A DNA stretch of 64,000 nucleotides from Pseudomonas sp. B21-023 (lineage in GTDB: Bacteria; Pseudomonadota; Gammaproteobacteria; Pseudomonadales; Pseudomonadaceae), in contig NZ_CP087190.1 of NCBI RefSeq assembly GCF_024749165.1, positions 823,501 to 887,500 on the forward strand, in the 5' to 3' direction. Of the stretch, positions 45,658 to 55,055 are shown piece after piece (within the stretch, counting starts at the first letter, position 1; each line of letters starts with the position of its first letter). The position numbers were made by a program, and so were the translations under genes. The notes under the pieces are model-generated. The model was not told the origin of the DNA, did not search any database, and was given only the letters and a program-made list of their open reading frames with translations.

Positions 45658-46935
45658 ATGCAGTCAATTCGCCGGGTCGCGATCCTGGGGGGCAACCGGA
45701 TTCCCTTCGCCCGCTCCAATGGCGCCTACGCCAAGGCCAGCAACCAGGCGATGCTCACCGCCGCCCTCGAAGGCCTGGTGGAGCGTTACCGCCTGCATGG
45801 GCTGCGCCTGGGCGAGGTCGCGGCGGGGGCGGTGCTCAAGCACTCGCGTGACATGAACCTGACCCGCGAGTGCGTGCTCGGCTCGCGCTTGTCGCCGCAG
45901 ACGCCGGCCTACGATATCCAGCAGGCCTGCGGCACCGGGCTGGAGGCGGCGTTGCTGGTGGCCAACAAGATCGCCCTGGGGCAGATCGACAGTGGCATCG
46001 CCGGCGGCGTCGACACCACCTCGGATGCCCCCATCGCGGTGAGCGAAGGGTTGCGCCAGATCCTGCTGCAGGCCAACCGTGGCAAGAGCCTTGGCGAGCG
46101 CCTCAAGCCTTTCCTCAAGTTGCGTCCGGGCCTGCTCAAACCCGAGCTGCCGCGCAACGGCGAGCCGCGCACGGGGCTGTCGATGGGCGAGCATTGCGAG
46201 CGCATGGCGCAAACCTGGCAGATCGAGCGTGGTGACCAGGATGCGCTGGCGCTGCTCAGCCACCAGCACCTGGCGGCGTCCTATCGCGAGGGGTGGCACG
46301 ATGACCTGCTCACGCCTTACCTGGGCCTGACCCGCGACAACAACCTTCGCGCCGACCTCACCCTGGAACAGCTGGCCAAGCTCAAGCCGGTGTTCGAGCG
46401 CAGCGGCCTCGGCACGCTCACCCCGGGCAACTCCACGCCGCTGACCGATGGTGCCTCGCTGGTGCTGCTCGGCAGCGAGGCCTGGGCTGAGGAACATGGC
46501 CTCAAGGTGCAGGCCTACTTGGTCGACGGCGAGGCGGCGGCGGTGGATTTCGTCCATGGCCAGGAGGGCCTGCTGATGGCGCCGGTGTACGCGGTGCCAC
46601 GGCTGCTGGCACGCAACGGCCTGACCTTGCAGGACTTCGATTTCTACGAAATCCACGAAGCCTTTGCCGCCCAGGTGCTGTGCACCCTCAAGGCCTGGGA
46701 AGATGCCGACTACTGCCGTACACGGTTGGGGCTCGATGCGCCGCTCGGTGCGATTGACCGTACCAGGCTGAACGTGAAGGGCAGTTCGCTGGCTGCAGGG
46801 CACCCGTTCGCCGCGACGGGCGGGCGGATTCTGGCGAACATGGCCAAGCTGCTCAGCGAGCGGGGCAAGGGCCGCGGCCTGATCTCCATCTGCGCGGCGG
46901 GCGGGCAGGGGGTGACGGCGATCATCGAGCGATAG
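45658..46935 (+). CDS. Thiolase family acetyl-CoA C-acyltransferase (FadI-like)
   Basis: Thiolase of 425 residues. The nucleophile is Cys91 (DIQQACGTGLEAALLVANK), the catalytic His is in YEIHEAFAAQVL, and the C-terminal Cys is in ISICAAGGQGVTA. GSSLAAGHPFAATGGR is the usual CoA-site segment. AGGAGG precedes the ATG. It is divergent from the fabG-maoC operon (114-bp gap), suggesting a shared acyl-CoA pathway. It resembles FadI more than the FadA partner of FadB; no FadB/FadJ gene is adjacent. Confidence 0.93.
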   Translation: MQSIRRVAILGGNRIPFARSNGAYAKASNQAMLTAALEGLVERYRLHGLRLGEVAAGAVLKHSRDMNLTRECVLGSRLSPQTPAYDIQQACGTGLEAALLVANKIALGQIDSGIAGGVDTTSDAPIAVSEGLRQILLQANRGKSLGERLKPFLKLRPGLLKPELPRNGEPRTGLSMGEHCERMAQTWQIERGDQDALALLSHQHLAASYREGWHDDLLTPYLGLTRDNNLRADLTLEQLAKLKPVFERSGLGTLTPGNSTPLTDGASLVLLGSEAWAEEHGLKVQAYLVDGEAAAVDFVHGQEGLLMAPVYAVPRLLARNGLTLQDFDFYEIHEAFAAQVLCTLKAWEDADYCRTRLGLDAPLGAIDRTRLNVKGSSLAAGHPFAATGGRILANMAKLLSERGKGRGLISICAAGGQGVTAIIER

Positions 46936-46994
46936 GTTCGGCGTTGACTGCGATGGCTGATACCCTTGTCCGTCCCGAGACACCAGGCCCCATC

Positions 46995-47771
46995 ATGTCG
47001 ACTATCGGCCCACGCCCCATCCCCACGCTGGACCACTTGCCCAGGCCGCTCTATGCCCGTGCCGAGAGCCTCGGCGCCGGCTCCTGGACCACCCGCCACC
47101 GCCATGACTGGGTGCAGTTCTCCTACGCCATCAGCGGGGTGCTTGGCGTGTACACCAGCGACGGCAGCTACTTCGCCCCGCCGCAATGGGGCGTGTGGAT
47201 CCCGGCCGGCACCGAGCACGAGGTGGTGACCTCGATGCAGGCCGAGATGCGCAGCCTGTATGTACGCAGCGATGCCTGCCCATGGTCGCCCAGCGAATGC
47301 CGGGTGCTGGAGGTCACGCCGCTGGCGCGCGAGCTGATCAAGCAGTTCTGCACCTTCGCGGTGGCCTATCCGCAAGGCGACAGTGCCGAGGCGCGGCTGG
47401 TGGCGGTGTTGCTGGACCAGCTGCGTACCCTGCCGCAGGTCGGCTTCTCGCTGCCGTTGCCGCGCCATCCGGGTTTGCTGGCGCTGTGCAACGGGCTGAT
47501 CGCCGCGCCCGACCAGGTGCAGACCTTGCAGCAATGGGCCGTGCAACTGGGGGTGTCGGAAAAGACCCTGATGCGCTTGTTCCAGCGTGAGACAGGGCTA
47601 AGTTTTCGCAACTGGCGCCAGCGCATGCGCCTGTTGACGTCGCTGGCGCTGCTGGAAGCGGGAGAGAGTGTCACCCAGGCGGCGCTGGGTTGCGGTTATG
47701 ACTCGACCTCGGCCTACATTGCCGCGTTCAAGCAATTGTTCGGGGCAACGCCGGGGGAGCTTCGCTTGTAG
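46995..47771 (+). CDS. AraC-family transcriptional regulator with cupin sensor domain
   Basis: Regulator of 258 residues. The N-terminal cupin-like domain has a TRHRHDWVQFSYAISGVLGV pattern typical of metal- or ligand-binding AraC sensors. The C-terminal double helix-turn-helix includes LQQWAVQLGVSEKTLMRLFQ and AALGCGYDSTSAYIAAFKQL, then FGATPGE. The ATG at 46995 is used; upstream ATGs at 46953 and 46944 are possible and none has a strong ribosome site. It follows the thiolase gene on the same strand and may be co-transcribed. Confidence 0.85.
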   Translation: MSTIGPRPIPTLDHLPRPLYARAESLGAGSWTTRHRHDWVQFSYAISGVLGVYTSDGSYFAPPQWGVWIPAGTEHEVVTSMQAEMRSLYVRSDACPWSPSECRVLEVTPLARELIKQFCTFAVAYPQGDSAEARLVAVLLDQLRTLPQVGFSLPLPRHPGLLALCNGLIAAPDQVQTLQQWAVQLGVSEKTLMRLFQRETGLSFRNWRQRMRLLTSLALLEAGESVTQAALGCGYDSTSAYIAAFKQLFGATPGELRL

Positions 47772-47785
47772 ACGGTGCAAGGCCT

Positions 47786-47831
47786 GTCGGTGGGCAACCG
47801 CGCATCTACAAGAGCGCGCGTGCCCACCGAC
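47786..47831. terminator. Bidirectional hairpin between the araC and chemoreceptor genes
   Basis: Perfect 11-bp arms GTCGGTGGGCA/TGCCCACCGAC flank a 24-bp loop, between the two convergent genes (araC stop 47771, chemoreceptor stop 47838). Confidence 0.6.
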
Positions 47832-47837
47832 GGCGAC

Positions 47838-49784
47838 TCAGGTCCTGAACCTGCGCACCAGCGCATCTAGCTCGTTGGACAGCCCGGCCAGGCTCTCGGA
47901 GTCCTGGCGCGCCGCCTGGGCCAGTTCCGCCACCAACTGGGCATCGCCATGGATCTGGCTGATGTGGCGGTTGATGTCCTCGGCCACCTGGTGCTGCTCC
48001 TCGGCGGCGGTGGCGATCTGGGTGTTCATGTCGCGGATGATGTCCACCGATTCGCGGATCTGGCCGAAGCTGTCGCGGGCCAGGCCGATGCGGCTGACCG
48101 ACTGCTGCGACACCTCGATGCTGGCGTGCATCTGTTCGGCCACCTGGGCGGTGCGGCTGGCCAGGTTGCCGAGCAGGCCGTCGATCTCGGCGGTGGAGTC
48201 GGCAGTGCGCTTGGCCAGGGCACGGACTTCGTCGGCGACCACGGCAAAGCCGCGGCCCTGCTCACCGGCGCGGGCAGCCTCGATGGCGGCGTTGAGCGCC
48301 AGCAGGTTGGTCTGTTCGGCGATCGAGCGGATGGTGCCGAGGATCGACTGGATGGCATTGCTGTCACGCTCCAGTTGCTGGATCGACTGCGCCGACTGCT
48401 CGATTTCCTGGCTCAGTCGATCGACGCTCTGTACCGCCGCGTCGATCTGCTGCTGCCCTTCACGGGCCTGCTGCTGGCCGCTGTCGGCCGATTGCGCGGC
48501 CTGGCTGCAGGAACGGGCCACTTCATTGGCGGTGGCGACCATCTCATGGAACGCCGTGGACACCATGTCCACTGCTTCGCGCTGACGCCCGGCGGCTTCG
48601 GCCATGTCGCCGGAGACGCGGGTGGAGCTGTTGGAGGTGCTGAGGATCTTGCTCGCCGCACCGCCGATGTGCTGGATCAGGCTGCGGATGGCGCCAAGGA
48701 ACTGGTTGAACCAGCTGGCCAGCTGGGCGGTTTCGTCGCGGCCGCGAATCTCCAGGTTGCGGGTCAGGTCGCCTTCACCCTGAGCGATGTCTTCCAGGCC
48801 GCTGGTGACGCTGTTGATCGGGCGCACGATGAGCTTGGCGAACGCCGCGCCCACCACCGCGAACACGGCGGCCAGGATCAACGCGACGCCGCCGATCAGC
48901 CATGTCAGGCGCGTGGTGGTCTGCATCACTTCGTCTTGCTGGATCAGGCCGATGAAGGTCCAGCCGAGTTTCTCGTCGGGGTAGACGTTGGCCATGTAGC
49001 GCTCGCCGTTCAACTGCACTTCGGCCAGGCCCTTGCCGGCCTTGGCCAGTTCGGTGTAGCCGTCGCCCAGGCTGGCGAGCTGCTTGAAATTGTGGCTGGC
49101 GTCGCGCGGATCGACCATCACGTTGCCATTGTTTTCCATGAGGATCAGGTAGCCGCTCTCGCCCAGTTTGATCTGCTTGACGATCTCGGTCAGGCCCTTG
49201 AGCGACACATCGATATTGACCACGCCGCCCGGGTTGCCCAGCGTGTTGGCCACGGCGCGCACGGTGCTGACCAGTACGGCGTCGTCGCCGGCCCAGTAGT
49301 AGGGCGCGGTGCGCAGGGTCTTGCCGGGGTTGGCCATGGCCGCCTGGTACCAGGGGCGGGTACGCGGGTCGTAGTTGGCCATTTTCGGATCGCCCGGCCA
49401 GAACGCGTAGCCGCCATCCTTCAGACCGTAGGACACATAGGCGTAGTCCGGGTGGCTCTGGGCCAGGCGGCTGAACAGGTCGAACAGCGCCTTGTCCTGC
49501 TCGCCGGGGGCGATGTTGGCGGCATCGGCGCTGATGTGCTTCTTGACGTTGTCAGCCGTGGCCGCCACCAGGGGTTGCGCGGCCAGGTAGTCGACGTTCT
49601 GGGTGATGCCCTGGAAGAAGATGTCCATGGCGTTGCCGACCTGGCGAATCTCCCGACTGCTGTTGTCCAGGAAATCGTCGCGGGCTTCGCCGCGCAGGTT
49701 GAGCACCACCAGGGTGGCGACCAGGACGATGGGCAGGCCGGCGATAATGGCGAAGGCCCAGGTGAGTTTCTGCTTGATGTTCAT
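47838..49784 (-). CDS. Methyl-accepting chemotaxis protein with dCache_1 sensor domain
   Basis: Chemoreceptor of 648 residues. Transmembrane helix 1 is at about 8-30; the double-Cache periplasmic domain is at about 35-280; transmembrane helix 2 ([20 protein letters not shown]) is followed by HAMP and the signalling hairpin ([40 protein letters not shown]). The distal Cache module has Y138-x4-R143-x-W145-Y146 (YDPRTRPWY), Tyr162/163 and Asp192 (VVNIDVSL). This is the residue set associated with amino-acid or amine binding in dCache receptors such as PctA. The precise ligand is not determined. Confidence 0.92.
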   Translation of the reverse strand: MNIKQKLTWAFAIIAGLPIVLVATLVVLNLRGEARDDFLDNSSREIRQVGNAMDIFFQGITQNVDYLAAQPLVAATADNVKKHISADAANIAPGEQDKALFDLFSRLAQSHPDYAYVSYGLKDGGYAFWPGDPKMANYDPRTRPWYQAAMANPGKTLRTAPYYWAGDDAVLVSTVRAVANTLGNPGGVVNIDVSLKGLTEIVKQIKLGESGYLILMENNGNVMVDPRDASHNFKQLASLGDGYTELAKAGKGLAEVQLNGERYMANVYPDEKLGWTFIGLIQQDEVMQTTTRLTWLIGGVALILAAVFAVVGAAFAKLIVRPINSVTSGLEDIAQGEGDLTRNLEIRGRDETAQLASWFNQFLGAIRSLIQHIGGAASKILSTSNSSTRVSGDMAEAAGRQREAVDMVSTAFHEMVATANEVARSCSQAAQSADSGQQQAREGQQQIDAAVQSVDRLSQEIEQSAQSIQQLERDSNAIQSILGTIRSIAEQTNLLALNAAIEAARAGEQGRGFAVVADEVRALAKRTADSTAEIDGLLGNLASRTAQVAEQMHASIEVSQQSVSRIGLARDSFGQIRESVDIIRDMNTQIATAAEEQHQVAEDINRHISQIHGDAQLVAELAQAARQDSESLAGLSNELDALVRRFRT

Positions 49785-49981
49785 CCACGCTCCCAGAGTT
49801 GTTCTTTTCGTTGCACGAGGCTGTAACAGTGCATCGGCAAAGCCTGGGTTTTATGTAGGGAAACTCCCGTATTTATTGGGTGAAAAGGCTATTCAAGGGG
49901 ATATCGGTCGGGCCTGGCTAATATGGCATACCAATAGTGGTCCGCAGGAGCGGCGCCCTGTCGCTCCCGCAGACGATGCCC

Positions 49982-50386
49982 TCAGTGGCAGCAGCCGCTG
50001 CCATTGGCCAGGTCCTTGAGGATCGGGCAGTCCGGGCGGTCATCGCCCTGGCAGTGGGCCACCAGTTCACCGAGGGTGTCGCGCAGGCTCACCAGCTCCT
50101 CGATGCGCTGGTTCAGCGCGTCGATATGCTGCATGGCCAGGGCCTTCACGTCGGCGCTGGCGCGCTGGCGGTCCTGCCACAGGGTTAGCAGCTTGGCGAC
50201 CTCGTCCAGGGAGAAGCCCAGGTCTCGCGAGCGCTTGATGAACGCGAGGCTGTGCAGGTCTTCCTGCTGGTACAGGCGATAGCCGCTTTCGCTGCGCGTG
50301 GCGGGGCGCAACAGGCCGATGGACTCGTAGTAACGGATCATCTTGGCGCTGAGCCCGCTGCGGCGGGCGGCCTGGCCGATGTTCAT
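49982..50386 (-). CDS. cueR: CueR, Cu(I)-responsive MerR-family regulator
   Basis: Activator of copper-efflux genes (134 residues). The N-terminal winged helix-turn-helix is [20 protein letters not shown]; the metal-binding loop uses the two canonical cysteines Cys112 and Cys120 ([10 protein letters not shown]), the CueR pattern. The tail ends in CCH. The ATG overlaps the copA stop (ATGA), so it is expressed from the copA promoter and autoregulated through it. Two matching operator-promoters are present in the window. Confidence 0.95.
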   Translation of the reverse strand: MNIGQAARRSGLSAKMIRYYESIGLLRPATRSESGYRLYQQEDLHSLAFIKRSRDLGFSLDEVAKLLTLWQDRQRASADVKALAMQHIDALNQRIEELVSLRDTLGELVAHCQGDDRPDCPILKDLANGSGCCH

Positions 50387-52782
50387 GGCGCCTCCTGGTC
50401 TATGGCGGTGGGTTTCCAGGTTTTCAGCCACAGGGCGTTGCTGACCACACTGACGCTGGACAGGGCCATGGCGGCGCCGGCCAGTACCGGGTTGAGGTAA
50501 CCGAGGGCGGCCAGGGGGATGCCGACCAGGTTGTAGATGAAGGCCCAGAACAGGTTCTGGCGGATCTTCGCATAGGTCTTGCGGCTGATGTCCAATGCCG
50601 CGGGCACCAGGCGCGGATCACCGCGCATCAGGGTGATGCCGGCGGCCTGCATGGCCACGTCGGTGCCGCCGCCCATGGCGATGCCGATATCGGCTGCGGC
50701 CAGTGCCGGGGCGTCGTTGATGCCGTCGCCGACCATGGCCACCACGCCTTCCTGTTTGAGCGCGGCGACTGTAGCTGCCTTGTCCGCCGGCAGCACTTCG
50801 GCATGCACGTCATCGATGCCCAGGGCGTCGGCCACCACCTTGGCGCTGCCACGGTTGTCGCCTGTCAGCAGGTGGCTGCTGATGCCACGCGCATGCAGCG
50901 CGTCGATGGCCGCGCCGGCGCCGGGCTTGAGGCTGTCGCCGAAGGCGAACAGGCCGAGCACGCGTGGCTGCTGGCCACGCTCGATCAACCAGGACAGCGT
51001 GCGGCCCTCGGCTTCCCAGGCCTGCGCACTGTTGGCCAGGTCGCCCGGCGGCAGTCCGTTTTCGTCGAGCAGGCGACGGTTGCCCAGGGCCAGTTCACGG
51101 CCATCTACCTGGCCGGCGATGCCGCGACCGGTGAGCGACTGGCTGTCAGCGACCTGCGGCACGTGCAGGCCTTGTTCGGCGCAGGCGTCGAGTACCGCCT
51201 TGGCCAATGGGTGCTCGCTGCCGCGTTGCAGGGCACCGGCCAGGCGCAGCAACTCGCCGTTGTCGCCGCTGCTGGCCCGGCTGTGGACGATGCGCGGGCT
51301 GCCCGAGGTGAGCGTGCCGGTCTTGTCGAACACCACGCTGTTCACCGCATGGGCACGCTCCAGTGCTTCGGCGTCCTTGATCAGGATGCCGTGGCGGGCG
51401 GCGACGCCGGTGCCGGCCATGATCGCGGCGGGCGTGGCCAGGCCGAGGGCGCATGGGCAGGCGATCACCAGCACGGCGACGGCATTGATCAGGGCGGTTT
51501 CCAGCGGTGCGCCGGCCAGCCACCAGCCGACCAGGGTGATCAGGGCCAGCACCAGTACTGCTGGCACGAATACCTGGCTGACCCGGTCGACCAGCTTCTG
51601 GATAGGCGCCTTGGCCGCCTGGGCGTCCTCGACCAGGCGGATGATGCGGGCGAGCACGGTCTCGGCGCCCAAGGCCTGGGTTTTTACCAGCAGCCGGCCT
51701 TCGCCGTTGATGGCTCCACCGGTTACCGAGTCGCCAGGCGCCTTGGGCACGGGCAGGCTTTCGCCGCTGATCAGCGCTTCATCGGCATGGCTGCTGCCTT
51801 CGAGCACTTCACCATCGACCGGGAAGCGCTCGCCGGGTTTGACCAGCACCCGGTCGCCCAGGCGCAACTGACTGATCGCCACCTCTTCCTCGCGCCCCTC
51901 GATGACCCGCACCGCCCGTTCCGGGCGCAGCGCCTCCAGCGCCCGGATGGCACTGGCGGTCTGGCGCTTGGCACGGCTTTCCAGGTACTTGCCCAGCAGC
52001 ACCAAGGCGATGACCACCGCCGAGGCTTCGAAATACAGGTGCGGTTCCATGCCGCTGTGGGCGTTGGCCCATTGGTACAGGCTCAGGCCGTAGCCGGCGC
52101 TGGTGCCCAGGGCGACCAGCAGGTCCATGTTGCCGGCACCGGCGCGCACGGCTTTCCAGGCGGCGATATAAAAACGTGCGCCGAGAATGAACTGCACCGG
52201 CGTGGCCAGCAGGAACTGCGCCCAGGCCGGCAGCATCCAGTGCACCCCAAAGGGTTGCGCCAGCATCGGCAATACCAATGGCAGGGCCAGCAGCAGGGCG
52301 GCGCCGACCGCCAGGCGTTCGTTGCGCAGGCGACGTTGGGCCTGGGCCTGGTCATCGTCGGCGGTGCGCGGCAGGCTGGCGCTATAGCCGGCCTTTTCCA
52401 CTGCGGCGATCAAAACACCGTCATCGACGGCTTGCAGGACTTCGAGGTGAGCGCGTTCGCTGGCCAGGTTGACGCTGACCTGCTCGACCCCTGGCAGCTT
52501 GCCCAGAGCACGTTCGACACGGCCGGCGCAGCTGGCGCAGGTCATGCCGCCGATCTGCAGCTCGAGGGTACGGGTGGGGACGCTGTAACCGGCGTCGCGC
52601 ACCGCGCCGACCAATGCCGGCAGGCTGTCGGCCGGCGCCTGGACCCGGGCCTGCTCGGTGGCCAGGTTGACGCTGACATGTTCGGTGCCGGTGACCTTGC
52701 GCAGGGCGCGTTCGACCCGACCTGCGCAACTGGCGCAGGTCATGCCGCTGATCGGCAGGTCGAAGGTGGTGGATGCGGGCAT
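50383..52782 (-). CDS. copA: CopA, Cu(I)-translocating P1B-type ATPase
   Basis: Exports Cu(I) from cytoplasm to periplasm. The 799 residues contain two N-terminal heavy-metal-binding domains (GMTCASC; Cys16/19 and Cys82/85), eight transmembrane helices and the transport motif [13 protein letters not shown]. Phosphorylation motif [18 protein letters not shown] (nucleotide-binding HP) and [12 protein letters not shown] follow. YN and MxxSS signatures are in the last helices ([32 protein letters not shown]), confirming the Cu(I) subgroup. A CueR promoter lies 28 bp upstream. Confidence 0.97.
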   Translation of the reverse strand: MPASTTFDLPISGMTCASCAGRVERALRKVTGTEHVSVNLATEQARVQAPADSLPALVGAVRDAGYSVPTRTLELQIGGMTCASCAGRVERALGKLPGVEQVSVNLASERAHLEVLQAVDDGVLIAAVEKAGYSASLPRTADDDQAQAQRRLRNERLAVGAALLLALPLVLPMLAQPFGVHWMLPAWAQFLLATPVQFILGARFYIAAWKAVRAGAGNMDLLVALGTSAGYGLSLYQWANAHSGMEPHLYFEASAVVIALVLLGKYLESRAKRQTASAIRALEALRPERAVRVIEGREEEVAISQLRLGDRVLVKPGERFPVDGEVLEGSSHADEALISGESLPVPKAPGDSVTGGAINGEGRLLVKTQALGAETVLARIIRLVEDAQAAKAPIQKLVDRVSQVFVPAVLVLALITLVGWWLAGAPLETALINAVAVLVIACPCALGLATPAAIMAGTGVAARHGILIKDAEALERAHAVNSVVFDKTGTLTSGSPRIVHSRASSGDNGELLRLAGALQRGSEHPLAKAVLDACAEQGLHVPQVADSQSLTGRGIAGQVDGRELALGNRRLLDENGLPPGDLANSAQAWEAEGRTLSWLIERGQQPRVLGLFAFGDSLKPGAGAAIDALHARGISSHLLTGDNRGSAKVVADALGIDDVHAEVLPADKAATVAALKQEGVVAMVGDGINDAPALAAADIGIAMGGGTDVAMQAAGITLMRGDPRLVPAALDISRKTYAKIRQNLFWAFIYNLVGIPLAALGYLNPVLAGAAMALSSVSVVSNALWLKTWKPTAIDQEAP

Positions 52783-52809
52783 GGCTCTCTCCTCCGTGGA
52801 TAGGCCTTC

Positions 52810-52840
52810 AGCATCAACCTTGCCATGCGGGCAAGGTCAA
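52810..52840 (-). promoter_or_regulatory. CueR-type promoter of copA (-35 TTGACC, 19-bp spacer, -10 GATGCT)
   Basis: On the minus strand TTGACC (52835-52840) is followed by a 19-bp spacer and GATGCT (52810-52815). The spacer centres on the perfect dyad ACCTTGCC-N5-GGCAAGGT (52817-52837). An overlong 19-bp spacer with this dyad is diagnostic of MerR/CueR promoters. The -35 overlaps the stop codon of the upstream gene. Confidence 0.88.
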
Positions 52841-53223
52841 TAGCCCAGGTTGGCTTGCCTCAATTCCAGGCCTTTTTGCCCTGTGGCGATGCGGTACTTC
52901 TTGATCTGGCCCGCCTGCAACGTAAGGCGCGTGCTGCGCTGGTCCTCGATACCCGGCGCGCAGCCGGGCATCTGTCCGGGGAGCAGGCGCAAGCGTACGT
53001 CGACAGGGCCCGGTGGCAGGTTGAACGAGGTCGATTGCTCCTGGAACAGCCGGCCTGCCAACTGATCGTTGAGGTAGATACCGATCTCGCAACTGCTGGC
53101 CACTTCCAGGCGTTCCCGGGAAATCATCAGCACGCTGTAGTCCGAGTTGCCTTCGGCGCTGGCCGATGGCACCACGGCCAGCGCGCCCAGCAGTCCGACT
53201 AGGCTCATTGCTGCCCTGATCAT
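52837..53223 (-). CDS. Uncharacterised periplasmic protein between copA and copZ
   Basis: A 128-residue exported protein with signal peptide 1-23 (GLLGALAVVPSASA). The mature part of about 105 residues is beta-rich with two cysteines (Cys45 in ASSCEIGIY and Cys88 in MPGCAPG) that could form a disulfide. No Met/His-rich copper motif is seen. AGGAG precedes the ATG. It is co-directional with copA and its stop codon overlaps the copA -35 box; it is divergent from copZ. I do not recognise the family. A role in copper handling is suggested only by position. Confidence 0.75.
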   Translation of the reverse strand: MIRAAMSLVGLLGALAVVPSASAEGNSDYSVLMISRERLEVASSCEIGIYLNDQLAGRLFQEQSTSFNLPPGPVDVRLRLLPGQMPGCAPGIEDQRSTRLTLQAGQIKKYRIATGQKGLELRQANLGY

Positions 53224-53310
53224 GAAGAATCTCCTGCTTGCCAAAATCGTCAAAGGCGCAGCTTGGCCGAGCCGCGCTCGGATTTCCAGCCCGGCCGTTT
53301 GACGCGGAAC

Positions 53311-53341
53311 TTGACCTTGCCCCGATGGCAAGGCTGAAAGT
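53311..53341 (+). promoter_or_regulatory. CueR-type promoter of copZ (-35 TTGACC, 19-bp spacer, -10 GAAAGT)
   Basis: TTGACC (53311-53316), a 19-bp spacer and GAAAGT (53336-53341). The dyad ACCTTGCC-N5-GGCAAGGC (53314-53334) has one mismatch. The arrangement is the same as at copA. Confidence 0.82.
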
Positions 53342-53369
53342 AGACAAAACCCACAAGGAGGCAACCCCT

Positions 53370-53567
53370 ATGCAAGTGTTCAATGTACAAGGCATGACCT
53401 GTGGCCATTGCGTGAAAGGCGTGACCCGTGCGGTGCAGGAGCAGGACGCCGCGGCGCGGGTGGAAGTGGACCTGGCGGCGAAGCAGGTGCGTGTGGACAG
53501 CGCCCTGGCGGCGGATCAGATCCTGGCGGCGATTCGTGAAGAGGGGTATCAGGCCGAGGTGGCCTGA
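53370..53567 (+). CDS. copZ: CopZ, copper chaperone
   Basis: A 65-residue cytosolic Cu(I) chaperone with the HMA fold and Cu-binding motif GMTCGHC near the N-terminus (MQVFNVQGMTCGHCVKGVTR). It delivers copper to CopA or buffers it. AAGGAGG precedes the ATG. Longer in-frame readings upstream would contain the CueR promoter and are rejected. It is expressed from its own CueR promoter and is followed by a 16-bp-stem hairpin. Confidence 0.94.
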   Translation: MQVFNVQGMTCGHCVKGVTRAVQEQDAAARVEVDLAAKQVRVDSALAADQILAAIREEGYQAEVA

Positions 53568-53591
53568 ACGGCTGGATTGTCCAGATAGAGC

Positions 53592-53638
53592 ATTTCTGTA
53601 GAAGCGGGCTGCCGGGGCAAGTCCGCTTCTACAGAAAT
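53592..53638. terminator. Long hairpin downstream of copZ
   Basis: Perfect 16-bp arms ATTTCTGTAGAAGCGG/CCGCTTCTACAGAAAT around a 15-base loop. The arm resembles another P. putida-group REP type (GCTTCTACAG). It probably ends the copZ transcript. Confidence 0.7.
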
Positions 53639-53725
53639 ACAGGCCAATTATTACAAAGGTTTTCAACGCCCAATGATCCAGTGCAGGTAGACTAACCGAC
53701 TTGCTTAGCCTGCTATGGATTCTCC

Positions 53726-54907
53726 ATGAACCTGCGAACCTTGCTGATTCTCGGCGCCCTCAGTGCGTTCGGGCCTTTGGCGATCGACTTCTATTTGCCG
53801 GCCTTCCCGGCCATGGCGCATGCCTTCGCCACCGACGAAAAGCATGTGCAGACGACCCTGGCCGCCTATTTCCTCGGCCTGTCCCTGGGCCAGCTCGCCT
53901 ACGGGCCAGTGGCCGACCGTTTCGGCCGGCGTATTCCGCTGCTGTTTGGGGTTGGCTTGTTCACCATCGCCTCCCTGGCCTGTGCCTATGCACCCAACCT
54001 CGACAGTTTGATCGTGGCGCGCTTCGTCCAGGCCCTGGGTGGCTGCGCCGGCATGGTGCTGTCGCGGGCGATCGTCAGCGACAAGTGCGACGCGGTGGCC
54101 TCGGCCAAGGTGTTTTCGCAATTGATGTTGGTGATGGGCCTGGCACCGATTCTCGCGCCGATGCTCGGTGGCGTGCTGGTCAATGTGTCTGGTTGGCAGT
54201 CGATTTTCCTCGCCCTGAGCCTGTTCAGCGCGGCCTGCCTGGTGGCCGTCGGCCTGGGACTGCCGGAGAGCCTGCCGGCACATGTGCCGCGCCAGCCCTT
54301 GTCGGGGGCGCTGCGCCAGTACCTGCGGCTGTTCGGTGACCGGGTGTTTGTCGGCCATGCGTTGACCGGCGGCATCGCCATCGCCGGGATGTTCGCCTAC
54401 ATTGCCGGTTCACCGTTCGTGTTCATCAAGTTGTACGGGGTGCCCGCCGAGCACTATGGCTGGTTGTTCGGCACCAACGCCGCAGGCTTCATCCTGATGG
54501 CCCAGGTCAATGCGCGTCTGCTGGCCAAGCGTGGCCCGGCGTTCCTGCTGGCGCGGGCAGTTTGGCTGTACCTGGTGGCGGCGCTGGCGCTGCTGGTGGT
54601 CGCGGCGCTGCGCCCAGCGCAGTTGTGGCCGTTGCTGGTGCCGTTGTTCGTATGCATCGCCAGCCTTGGTTGCATCATCCCCAACGCCTCGGCCTGCGCC
54701 ATGAGCGGGCAGGGCACGCGGGCAGGCAGCGCCTCGGCGCTGATGGGCTGCCTGCAGTTCAGCGTCGCCGCGGGTGCGGCAGCGCTGGTCGGGGTGCTGC
54801 ACGATGGCAGCGCGGTGCCCATGGCGCTGGTGATCAGCCTGTGTGGCGCGCTGGTGGTCAGTGTCGCAATGTTGACCCGGCGGCTGCAGGCCAGCCGGCC
54901 TGCGTGA
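53726..54907 (+). CDS. Bcr/CflA-family MFS multidrug efflux transporter
   Basis: Inner-membrane proton-coupled drug exporter of 393 residues with 12 predicted transmembrane helices. The motif GPLAIDFYLPAFPAM in helix 1 and the loop 2-3 motif GPVADRFGRRIPLL are characteristic of Bcr/CflA transporters; the motif C region (LGGVLVNVSGW) follows in helix 5/6. The ribosome site is weak. The 3' end overlaps a convergent small gene by 50 bp. Substrate is unknown (family members export bicyclomycin, chloramphenicol or sulfonamides). Confidence 0.92.
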   Translation: MNLRTLLILGALSAFGPLAIDFYLPAFPAMAHAFATDEKHVQTTLAAYFLGLSLGQLAYGPVADRFGRRIPLLFGVGLFTIASLACAYAPNLDSLIVARFVQALGGCAGMVLSRAIVSDKCDAVASAKVFSQLMLVMGLAPILAPMLGGVLVNVSGWQSIFLALSLFSAACLVAVGLGLPESLPAHVPRQPLSGALRQYLRLFGDRVFVGHALTGGIAIAGMFAYIAGSPFVFIKLYGVPAEHYGWLFGTNAAGFILMAQVNARLLAKRGPAFLLARAVWLYLVAALALLVVAALRPAQLWPLLVPLFVCIASLGCIIPNASACAMSGQGTRAGSASALMGCLQFSVAAGAAALVGVLHDGSAVPMALVISLCGALVVSVAMLTRRLQASRPA

Positions 54908-55055
54908 GCGGGTGGGGCGCGTTCAGGCGCGCCTCGAGCAGGGCGACGAATGACCGCGCCTCGGCCTCGTTGCGGAAACTCACCACATGCTGATCGAGCT
55001 GGACTTGCCAGGGGCAAGCGGGATTTCGGTTCGACGCACTGACGACAATCTTCAT
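54858..55055 (-). CDS. Small uncharacterised protein convergent with the bcr-type gene
   Basis: A predicted 65-residue cytosolic protein (MKIVVSASNRNPACPWQVQL, then DQHVVSFRNEAEARSFVALL). GGAGGTG lies nine bases before the ATG, a strong reason to accept it. The first 45 residues look like a compact alpha/beta fold; the tail overlapping the transporter gene is low in conservation signal. I do not recognise a family. Confidence 0.6.
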   Translation of the reverse strand: MKIVVSASNRNPACPWQVQLDQHVVSFRNEAEARSFVALLEARLNAPHPLTQAGWPAAAGSTLRH

